In this document: positions 17,120 to 25,278 of the stretch, one piece after another
Layout of the letters: each line of letters begins with the position of its first letter
Position numbering within the stretch: position 1 is the stretch's first letter
Source: Cystobacter fuscus
GTDB lineage: Bacteria > Myxococcota > Myxococcia > Myxococcales > Myxococcaceae
Direction of reading: 5' to 3'
DNA: 64,000 nucleotides
Assembly (NCBI RefSeq): GCF_002305875.1
Contig: NZ_CP022098.1
Span: 5,766,001-5,830,000, forward strand
Position numbers and translations under genes: made by a program
The notes under the pieces: generated by a model
Seen by the model: the letters and a program-made list of their open reading frames with translations, nothing else
Databases searched by the model: none
What the model was told of the DNA's origin: nothing

Positions 17120-17527
17120 CTACCCCCCGATGCGTTGCTCGTCGTCCGGCGGAACGCGGGGCGGCATCAACGCCGCACGCCAACGTGCCACGGCGATATG
17201 CGTCTCGTGCGAGGGGAGCGCCGCGGCCACCCGGCTCTCGGGCCGGGACTCGTGCCGGGGCTCCAGCCTCCACCGTCTCGCCGCTCCGGCGGACCAGCGC
17301 ATCTGGCAGCCCGAACGCAGTCCGGGCAGCTCCGCCCTCTCGGCCAGTGTCGGACGGGGGGAGTCCTCGACCTCCAGTCCCTGCGCGCACCGTTGCCAGA
17401 ACCCCGCCTGGACGAGCACGGATGGCTGCTGGAGGGACAGCAGGGCGCACAGCAAGAGCTGGAGGAACGGAAGGCGCAAGGGCTCTAATCTAACCCATCT
17501 GGGTGACGCGGCGCATCCCCAATTCAT
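17120..17527 (-). CDS. Possible small secreted protein, doubtful
   Basis: An open frame whose translation includes a signal-peptide-like stretch (LPFLQLLLCALLSLQQPSVLVQA) followed by an Arg-rich, low-complexity tail. No family is recognised and no good ribosome site precedes the possible starts (ATG 17527, or TTG 17479 directly before the hydrophobic stretch). The codon pattern is not clearly that of the neighbours. It is reported because it is the only candidate in the 700-nt gap between the SulP gene and the kinase. Confidence 0.3.
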   Translation of the reverse strand: MNWGCAASPRWVRLEPLRLPFLQLLLCALLSLQQPSVLVQAGFWQRCAQGLEVEDSPRPTLAERAELPGLRSGCQMRWSAGAARRWRLEPRHESRPESRVAAALPSHETHIAVARWRAALMPPRVPPDDEQRIGG

Positions 17528-17543
17528 TTGAGCCCATGCAACT

Positions 17544-17553
17544 TTCACGTGAA
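17544..17553. promoter_or_regulatory. Palindrome TTCACGTGAA upstream of kinase gene
   Basis: A perfect 10-bp palindrome in the AT-richer stretch (about 17500-17660) before the GTG at 17689. It may be an operator. No convincing -35/-10 pair could be placed around it. Confidence 0.35.
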
Positions 17554-17688
17554 TCACTGGATTCCAGGTTCATGCTGACAGATTTACCAGTCAAGATAAA
17601 CGGGATAAGTGTGTAAAATGAGGCGGTTCCTCGTGATAGTATGATGCGACGTTGAAGGTCACCCCGAAGGGCCGCGGAGGGTGTATCC

Positions 17689-19947
17689 GTGGACTCCACC
17701 GGCGAGCCTTCAGGAGGACCGTACAACGTGATGCCGTCGCTCAGGCCCATCCGCTTCCTGCTCTACCCGTCGCTCGGGGAGGTGCGGGAGCACGTCCGCG
17801 TCGAACTCTTCGGCCGGACCTTGTCCGAGCAACTGGGACGCACCGTGGTGATGGAGCTGGCGCCCACCTACGAGTTCCTGGAGGCCGAGCTGCAGCGGGG
17901 ACAGGTGGACATGGCGTGGGCCACGGCCGAGCAATGTGACGCCTACGAGCCGCGGGCCCGGGCGGTGGTGCGCGCGGTGCGCTCGGGCAGCTGGCACTAC
18001 CACGCCGCCCTGGTGTGCCGCGCGGACACGCCGCTCACGCTCGAGACGCTGCGAGGCCAGCGCGCCGCCTGGGTGGCCCCGCACTCCACGGGAGGGCATC
18101 TGCTGCCCCTGCGTTTCCTGGCCCAGCGGGGCCTCTCCCCGGACTCGCTCTTCGGGGAGCAGCGCTTCCTGGGCACCTACCGCCGGGCGCTCCGGGCGGT
18201 GATCTCGGGGGAGGCGGACGTGACGTCCGTGTTCGCCAGCCACTCCAACGAGCACGCCATCCGCGCCACCCTGGCGGGCTTCGTCGGCCACGAGCACACG
18301 CGGCTCGTCCCGTTCCTCTACACCGAGCCCACCCTGGCCGATGGCATCATCCTCACCCCGCGGCTGTCCGAGGCGGAGGCCCAGGCGATCGTCGCCGTGC
18401 TCACGCGGATGAACGTGGATGGCTCGGGCCTGGAGATGTTGATGGGGCCCTTCCGGGTGGAGGGCTTCGTCCTTCCGTCCGAGGCGGAGCGCACGCCCAC
18501 CGCCAGCCGGCCGATGCTCGGCGCCGAGTACGTCGTGGCGGAGCTGGACGGGCAGGAGCGCTGCCACCGGATGTGGGCGCCCTCGGGCCGCGCCTTCGGT
18601 CGGGACATCACCGGCGCCGACGGGCGCACGCTGTCGGAGCTGCTGGGCCAGGAGGCGAGCGAGCCCCTGCTGTCGTTGGCCCGCACGGTGCGCCAGCGCG
18701 GCCTGGGCGGAAGGTTGGACTACCGGCTGGACGTGGAGGGGGAGCCGCGCTGGTACGTGGCGGAAATCACCCCCTGTGTCCCCCAGGAGGGCGCGGCCGG
18801 GGCTCGCCTGGGCCTGCTGGTGCGCGACGTCTCGGCGATGCGCGCCCTGGAGGAGCCCATGTACCGCCTGGCCTCCTTTCCGCTGCTGCATCCCGAGCCG
18901 TTGCTGGAGCTGAGCTCGCAGGGCGAGCTGCGCTACGCCAACGCGGCCACGTACTCGGCCTTCCCGGAGCTGCTGGAGCAGGAGGCGCAGCACCCGATCG
19001 TGCAGGCCGCGCTGCAGTGGGCCTGGCGTGGCGCGCCCGCGGGTGAGCCCATGCCCACGGTGCAGCTGCGCGGCCACGACTGGGAGCTCACGGTGTTGCA
19101 GCTGAGCGATCCGCCCGGCCTGCGCTTGTTCGCGCGCGACGTGACGGTGCGCAAGCAGATGGAGGCGCGGCTGCTCCAGGCGGATCGGCTCTCGGCGCTG
19201 GGCTCGCTGGCGGCGGCGGTGGGGCACGAGATGAACAACCCGCTGGCCTTCATGCTGGCCAACCTCTCCTTCGCGCGCGAGGAGCTGGAGCGGCTCGGCC
19301 AACTGCCACGTCTGCGCGGCGAGGCGGGGCAGGCGCTGGACGACGTGCTGGAGGCCCTGTCCGAGACGGTGCAGGGCGCGCTGCGCCTCAAGCACATCGT
19401 CCAGGACTTGCGCACGCTCTCGCGCAAGCCGCCGGAGCACCGGGCGCGCGTGGACGTGCGGCCGGTGCTGGACAACGCGCTGAAGCTGGTGCGCGGCGAG
19501 CTGGTGGCCCGGGCGCGGCTGGAGCGCGACTTCCACGAGGTGCCGCCCGTGGACGCGGACGAGGCCCGGCTCAGCCAGCTCTTCCTCAACCTGCTGCTCA
19601 ACGCCGTGCAGGCCATGGACGTGGAGAACTGCGCGCGCAACGTGCTGCGCGTGGCCGTCTACACGGGCGAGGAAGGCGAGGTGGTGGTGGAGGTCCAGGA
19701 CACCGGCCGGGGCCTGCCCCCCGAGGCGCTCTCGCGCATCTTCGAGCCCGTCGTCTCCGCGCGCGCCCCGCACACGGGGCTGGGCCTGTCGGTGAGCCAC
19801 GCCATCGTCACGAGCCTGGGCGGCACGCTGCGCGCCGAGAGCCACGAGGGCCGCGGCACGCTGCTCACCCTCACGCTGCCCGAGGCGGGAGATCAGCCCT
19901 GGCCCCGCTCGGAGCCGGACGCCTCTCCGGCGCTGCTCGCCGGGTAG
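17689..19947 (+). CDS. Histidine kinase with PhnD-like sensor domain
   Basis: 752 aa. Residues about 18-265 resemble a phosphonate ABC substrate-binding protein (PhnD class: IRFLLYPSLG, GQVDMAWAT, ISGEADVTSVFAS). Two PAS-like regions follow (about 285-395 and 400-480), then a HisKA domain with H513 in AVGHEMNNPL and an HATPase domain with NLLLNAVQAM, DTGRGL and GLGLSVSHAIV. No signal peptide or membrane helix is evident, so the binding-protein fold seems to sit in the cytoplasm as a ligand sensor. GGAGG stands 8 nt before the GTG at 17689. No response regulator adjoins it, so it is an orphan kinase, a common situation in myxobacteria. Confidence 0.9.
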   Translation: MDSTGEPSGGPYNVMPSLRPIRFLLYPSLGEVREHVRVELFGRTLSEQLGRTVVMELAPTYEFLEAELQRGQVDMAWATAEQCDAYEPRARAVVRAVRSGSWHYHAALVCRADTPLTLETLRGQRAAWVAPHSTGGHLLPLRFLAQRGLSPDSLFGEQRFLGTYRRALRAVISGEADVTSVFASHSNEHAIRATLAGFVGHEHTRLVPFLYTEPTLADGIILTPRLSEAEAQAIVAVLTRMNVDGSGLEMLMGPFRVEGFVLPSEAERTPTASRPMLGAEYVVAELDGQERCHRMWAPSGRAFGRDITGADGRTLSELLGQEASEPLLSLARTVRQRGLGGRLDYRLDVEGEPRWYVAEITPCVPQEGAAGARLGLLVRDVSAMRALEEPMYRLASFPLLHPEPLLELSSQGELRYANAATYSAFPELLEQEAQHPIVQAALQWAWRGAPAGEPMPTVQLRGHDWELTVLQLSDPPGLRLFARDVTVRKQMEARLLQADRLSALGSLAAAVGHEMNNPLAFMLANLSFAREELERLGQLPRLRGEAGQALDDVLEALSETVQGALRLKHIVQDLRTLSRKPPEHRARVDVRPVLDNALKLVRGELVARARLERDFHEVPPVDADEARLSQLFLNLLLNAVQAMDVENCARNVLRVAVYTGEEGEVVVEVQDTGRGLPPEALSRIFEPVVSARAPHTGLGLSVSHAIVTSLGGTLRAESHEGRGTLLTLTLPEAGDQPWPRSEPDASPALLAG

Positions 19948-19965
19948 GGCAGGCGAGCCCGGCGC

Positions 19966-20586
19966 TCAATCCCAGGAGAACTCCACCTCGTTGTCCAGCG
20001 GCCCCACCTGCCGGCCCCGCACCTCGGCGGTGGTGATGCCCAGCGTGCGGAACAGCCCCACCAACCCGCCCTCGTGGCTGAGGTAGAGCAGGAAGTCGCG
20101 CCGGGTGACGAGTATCCCCCGACGGCTTCCCGTCCAGTGCACGGACAGCTCCCCGAAGCTCGCCGCCGCCCGGAAGGCCACCGGCATGTTGTTGATGAGC
20201 TGCCGCGGCCCCTCCTTCGTCAGCAGCATGAAGGCCTTGCCCACCACCGAGCTGAGGAAGCCGGGCGCGAGCCCCGAGGACATGCGGCGTATCGCGTTGT
20301 CGAACGAGCCGTACTTCTCCTGGAGCATCCACGCCGCCGTGTACTGCAGCCGGAGGTAGTCGCTGACGGGATAGGTGAAGAAGCTCTTGAAGCTCGCCTC
20401 CACGCACTGTGCCTGGCAGCGCGCCATGGCCTCGTCGCCCAGCTCCATGCGCACCGCGTCGAGCAGGTTGTGGAAGGACAATCCCCGCACGGTGTCGGTG
20501 GCCGTCGCCAGTGAGAGCCGCCGTTGCAACTCCATCTCCGTCCCCAACCCCGACTCTCCCTCCATGGAGATTTGACTCGCCGTCAT
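19966..20586 (-). CDS. DUF2378 (TIGR02265) family protein
   Basis: 206 aa. The pattern (RGLSFHNLLDAV, a helical middle with SGLAPGFLSSVVGKAF, a C-terminal beta region ending EVEFSWD) is that of DUF2378/TIGR02265, a family expanded almost only in myxobacteria and of unknown function. GGAGGAG lies just upstream of the ATG at 20586; the frame is open further up to 20634 without a ribosome site. It follows the 378-aa gene by 120 nt on the same strand and could be the last gene of the RiPP-like cassette, but these genes are dispersed in myxobacterial genomes, so the link is weak. It is convergent with the kinase gene. Confidence 0.85.
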   Translation of the reverse strand: MTASQISMEGESGLGTEMELQRRLSLATATDTVRGLSFHNLLDAVRMELGDEAMARCQAQCVEASFKSFFTYPVSDYLRLQYTAAWMLQEKYGSFDNAIRRMSSGLAPGFLSSVVGKAFMLLTKEGPRQLINNMPVAFRAAASFGELSVHWTGSRRGILVTRRDFLLYLSHEGGLVGLFRTLGITTAEVRGRQVGPLDNEVEFSWD

Positions 20587-20706
20587 CCTCTGGCTCCTCC
20601 CATCGCGTCCAGGGCGGAAGACTCTAGCCGTCATGCACTCCGAAGGGCCATGCCTTGGCGGAGGATGGGGGTGTCTGGCGGGAGGGGGAGGGAGGAGGCG
20701 AGGGCT

Positions 20707-21843
20707 TCACGGGGCGAGCGAGGCGCGGACCTCGTCGAGGTCTCCGAAGACATAGCGCCCCCGCCGCCGATCCTGGCCCAGCCAGCGCTGGATGAGCGCG
20801 AGGTAGGCCTTGGCCTCGGGAGGGCGGCCGGGTTGGAAGACGAGCTTCACGTGGTTGAGCCGCCGCAGGAAGACGGGGAGGGCGTGAGGGGCCAGTCCCG
20901 CGGACAAGGTCCTCAGGTGGGAGGGAAGGGCCTCGGGACGCGAGCGCAGGTGGAGATGCCCCACCCAGTCCACGAGCGCCCGCCGCTTGGTGGGCAGACA
21001 CAGGCCCCGAGCCTCGAGCACCTCGAGCAGCGCCGACCAGCGCGCGGTGTCCGCCTCGTGCAGGCTCTCCGCCTGATGGCACTCCACGCCCAGGCGGGGC
21101 TGGACGGTTTCGTCCACGTCCAGGCTCAGCGCCAGGCGCTCCACGTGAGGCACCACCGCCGACAGCAGCGGCTCCCACTCGGAGGAGGCTCCCGGCCAGC
21201 CGACGCGCTCGAGGTAGTCCGGCAGGGTGTCGGGCGTCAGGCCATGCAGACACAGCCGCACCCCCTCGAAGCGGCGCGAGAACATGGCGCCCACGGCCGA
21301 CACCTGGCCGCCGGATGGCAGGGCCTCGAGGCAGGCGACCACCCGCTCCCGGATGGCGGGAGCCAGCGGCTCGCCCCAGAGCAGGGCGAGGGCCTGCTCC
21401 ATGACCTCCAGGTCGCGCGTCGCCCCCCGCTCGTATTCGATGAAGAAGGAGGGGATGGGCTCCTGCTCGGGCGTCCCCTCGACGTCGAACTCCAGGAAGA
21501 TGTCGCCAATCTCCCGCGCCAGGGGTGAGCCCGGCTCGTCCCAGCGCGCGCCGAAGCGCCGCAGACGCTCCCAGACGGGGTGGGTGAAACGCGAGAGCTC
21601 GAACCGCCCTCCGGGGTCTCCCCGTCCGGCGAGCACCGCGCGGCTGCCATCCGCGGCGAGGAACCTCACGCCCAGATCCGCCAGCGCCTGGGGCTGACCC
21701 AGCCGGCACTCGAAGCCGGAGGCCGAGGCGGGCGGGAGCTGCCGGGCGATCCGCTGGAGATTCCCGAACGCCTCGGACGAGATGAGCGCGGGAGACAGGT
21801 GCGGCGCGGCGAGTCTCAGGTACGCATCCAATGCATCGCTCAT
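20707..21843 (-). CDS. Unknown 378-aa protein of RiPP-like cassette
   Basis: Not recognised. The protein is soluble (no signal peptide or membrane helix), mixed alpha/beta, beginning MSDALDAYLRLAAPHLSPAL and rich in Leu, Arg and acidic residues. GGAGG precedes the ATG at 21843. It starts 104 nt after the stop of the 39-aa leader-like peptide and lies in line with the toroid-cyclase-like gene, so it is plausibly a modifying enzyme or partner for that peptide. No cofactor-binding motif (radical SAM, ATP-grasp, Walker, HExxH) could be seen. Repeated LP and LRxL spacing in the last 150 residues may indicate helical repeats. Confidence 0.6.
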   Translation of the reverse strand: MSDALDAYLRLAAPHLSPALISSEAFGNLQRIARQLPPASASGFECRLGQPQALADLGVRFLAADGSRAVLAGRGDPGGRFELSRFTHPVWERLRRFGARWDEPGSPLAREIGDIFLEFDVEGTPEQEPIPSFFIEYERGATRDLEVMEQALALLWGEPLAPAIRERVVACLEALPSGGQVSAVGAMFSRRFEGVRLCLHGLTPDTLPDYLERVGWPGASSEWEPLLSAVVPHVERLALSLDVDETVQPRLGVECHQAESLHEADTARWSALLEVLEARGLCLPTKRRALVDWVGHLHLRSRPEALPSHLRTLSAGLAPHALPVFLRRLNHVKLVFQPGRPPEAKAYLALIQRWLGQDRRRGRYVFGDLDEVRASLAP

Positions 21844-21947
21844 GGGCCCCCTCCTTCAATGCCTGACAACCCTGGCTGTCCAAACAAACAACGGACGGGC
21901 GCGTTCAGGGCGCCCGTCCGTGGGAACGACAGGGTTGCGGGTAGGGC

Positions 21948-22067
21948 TTACTGCCAGGCCTGCGTGTTGCTCAATTCCTGCGCCTCGCCGGAGATGAGAT
22001 CATCCAGCGCTTCGTCGCTCAGCTCGGTGAGATTGGCAGGCTGCTCGGAGAGGGTCTCGTTGCTCAT
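21948..22067 (-). CDS. Leader-like 39-aa peptide, possible RiPP precursor
   Basis: The ATG at 22067 stands 6 nt after GAGGT. The peptide has the acidic helical motif LSDEALDDLISG, very like double-glycine-type leaders (LSDEELDxVxGG), followed by a short tail EAQELSNTQAWQ. An upstream in-frame ATG at 22145 is ignored because of the good ribosome site here. It is the fourth element of a same-strand set: toroid protein, 54-aa protein, this peptide, 378-aa protein. If it is a precursor, the core would be about 11-12 residues with a single Trp. No peptidase or exporter adjoins it; the C39 exporter at 6111-8258 is 14 kb away. Confidence 0.6.
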   Translation of the reverse strand: MSNETLSEQPANLTELSDEALDDLISGEAQELSNTQAWQ

Positions 22068-22141
22068 GGCATTACCTCGCTGGGGATAGTGGTCCTGGAT
22101 GGGGGGACGAGTATCTGTCCAGGTTCGCTCCCGGCGGTCAG

Positions 22142-22306
22142 TCATTCCGTCCGCCGAAAGCGATTAGAAGAATAAAGAGTGGCCAATGAGAAGTCAAAGT
22201 GTCTGCCTCTCTTTTTCTGTAAGTCATTGATGACCTCCCCTGGGTCGGAAAACAACCCGTCTGGAGTACAGTAAGACAGGACAGGCGGGCTGTATTGGAT
22301 TGTCAT
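22142..22306 (-). CDS. Small 54-aa protein coupled to toroid gene
   Basis: Its ATG overlaps the TGA of the upstream gene (ATGA, 22306-22303) with GAGGG 6 nt before it, a classic coupled start. The translation begins MTIQYSPPVLSYCTPDGLF and ends in a basic tail RFRRTE; it has one Cys. The codon GC content is lower than in its neighbours. No family is recognised. It could be a recognition element, an immunity peptide or a second substrate; its position between the cyclase-like gene and the leader-like peptide makes it part of that cassette. Confidence 0.55.
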   Translation of the reverse strand: MTIQYSPPVLSYCTPDGLFSDPGEVINDLQKKRGRHFDFSLATLYSSNRFRRTE

Positions 22307-23388
22307 GAGAGCCCTCGGCCGGGACGCGGCCCCTCGAGGCAATCGGCCAGGGCCGACACCACGGTGGCGGTGGTGAAGAGCCGGTTGCGATCCGTGAGCA
22401 CGGGCAGCAGGAGGCAGCCCTGGGGATCCTCCCAGGGCGCGTGCTCCCCGGGGCGAGGCATCCGCATGAGGGGGGCGCTGTCCCAATCCCCCTCGGGCCG
22501 TTGGGTTCGCACCAACCATTGGAGACCGGAGCGCAGCGCGGCGCCGGAGGGCCCGGGGTCGAGCCGCAGCGTGGCGAGGGCGAGCGCGGTGTCGAACGCG
22601 GTGGACGCGCCCCCGATGCCGTTGCCCCAGCCCCCATCCTCCCGCTGGGTGTCCAGCGTCCAACGCACCGCGCGGGCCACCGCCCCGGACGTGTCTCCCT
22701 CGAGCTGGAGCAGCTCCGCCGCGTGGCGGGTGGTGTACGTCCGGCCGTGCCACCAATAGGCGTCCCAGAAGCCCTCGGGAGACTGTCGTTGCCGCACCCG
22801 GTGGGCACAGGCCTCGAGCACGGGCCGGTGACGCGGCGCTCCCACGGCGTGCAGCACCCGTCCGGCCAGGGCGCTGACGCACAGGTGCACGTCACACCAG
22901 CTACTGCCCGGATAGCTGGCCCAACCATCCAGGGAGGGCTGCTCGGCGGGGCGGTACGTGCGAAAGCCCCCCTCGGTCTCGTCCCAATAGTGCAGCAGCC
23001 GCGCGCAGGCCTCGGCGAGCGCCGCCTCGTCGGAGGGCTCGCCCCGGGTGTGGGAGAGGAAGTGCACCACGTTGGCGGTGGAGTCGGCGTCGGCGGGGGT
23101 GGCCAGGCTGAAGCCCCAGCCCCCCTCCTTATGAGCGTGTGCCTTCAACCAGTCACGCGCCCGCCGCAACACGGCCGGGTCCGCTCCTACCCGGGCCAAT
23201 GCCTGTCCGACATAGGCGGTGACCCATTGCGAGCTGATGACGTCCCGGTCGCCCACCACGAACCGGAAGCGGAAATCCAACCAGCGCCCATCCGCCTTTT
23301 GTGCCTGCTCCAGGGCACGCCGGGCTCGCGCGAGCGACTCGATGACCGTGGCTTCCAGTTCCGGCGCGTGCTGCGGGATGGCATCCAT
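22303..23388 (-). CDS. Terpene-cyclase-like alpha/alpha-toroid protein
   Basis: 361 aa with squalene-cyclase/prenyltransferase-type repeats: QKADGRWLDF, KEGGWGFSLA, TEGGFRTY, SPEGFWDAYWW, EDGGWGNGIGG and RPEGDWDSAP, each followed by a helix with conserved small residues. It therefore folds as an alpha/alpha barrel, but it is about half the length of a true squalene-hopene cyclase (one barrel instead of two), and the segment DADST at the place of a DxDD motif lacks the last Asp. A hydrocarbon cyclase role is unlikely; similar single barrels occur next to peptide genes. GGAGG lies 6 nt before the ATG at 23388; the frame is open to 23472. It heads the cassette that includes the leader-like peptide. 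Confidence 0.75.
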   Translation of the reverse strand: MDAIPQHAPELEATVIESLARARRALEQAQKADGRWLDFRFRFVVGDRDVISSQWVTAYVGQALARVGADPAVLRRARDWLKAHAHKEGGWGFSLATPADADSTANVVHFLSHTRGEPSDEAALAEACARLLHYWDETEGGFRTYRPAEQPSLDGWASYPGSSWCDVHLCVSALAGRVLHAVGAPRHRPVLEACAHRVRQRQSPEGFWDAYWWHGRTYTTRHAAELLQLEGDTSGAVARAVRWTLDTQREDGGWGNGIGGASTAFDTALALATLRLDPGPSGAALRSGLQWLVRTQRPEGDWDSAPLMRMPRPGEHAPWEDPQGCLLLPVLTDRNRLFTTATVVSALADCLEGPRPGRGLS

Positions 23389-23589
23389 CCGCGTCCTCCC
23401 CCCTGGGTGGCGGCTTCCCTCCAGTATGACTGGCTTCATGTGGTGCCGCGATCTTTTCGATCGGTCAGACACCTTGCAAGATCCAGCCTAGGCCGACAAT
23501 TCTAGCGAATACCTGGATTCCGCGATTCTTCGGGGGAGGGAGCGGCGGCGGTGACGCGCGCCACCGCTCCCCGGTACTCCCACCGCTAG

Positions 23590-25008
<1,419 letters not shown>

Positions 25009-25091
25009 GCGGTTGCTCCTGCGTGGCGGCAGGGGTCGGATGGGGCGGGGAGTCGCTCGCCACACCCGGGCCTCGGAAGCCACGAGTCAGC

Positions 25092-25153
25092 GAGCGCCGT
25101 TACGGGAACCTGAGCCTGGCGGGGAGTCCTCCCCGTTGCAGCGCTCCTCAGGG
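25092..25153 (-). promoter_or_regulatory. SAH riboswitch upstream of ahcY
   Basis: Read on the minus strand, the leader contains P1 CCTGAG/CTCAGG (25152-25147 with 25114-25109), the conserved GAGCGCTGCAAC, a P2 hairpin GGGGAG-GA-CTCCCC, GCCAGGCTC, and AACGGCGCTC whose GCGCTC pairs with GAGCGC (25146-25141 with 25097-25092) to form the pseudoknot. This is the SAH riboswitch consensus almost to the letter, and it stands 84 nt before the adenosylhomocysteinase start, its classic location. Ligand binding is expected to turn the gene on. Confidence 0.93.
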
Positions 25154-25195
25154 TGCGCGCACCCTACCTCAAGGTCGCCGTCCGTCGCCAGGGAA

Positions 25196-25250
25196 CAAAA
25201 AGGCGGGGAGGGAAGGGGGGCCCACCCGCCCGGCTCCTTCCCACCCCGCC
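25196..25250 (-). terminator. Rho-independent terminator after GH3 gene
   Basis: On the minus strand GGCGGGGTGGGAAGG pairs with CCTTCCCTCCCCGCC (14 of 15 bp) around a 19-nt loop and is followed by TTTTT. It lies 29-83 nt after the glucosidase stop and before the ahcY riboswitch, so it insulates the two units. Confidence 0.85.
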
Positions 25251-25278
25251 CTGGAGGCGCGTCGAACGAGGCCTCCGA

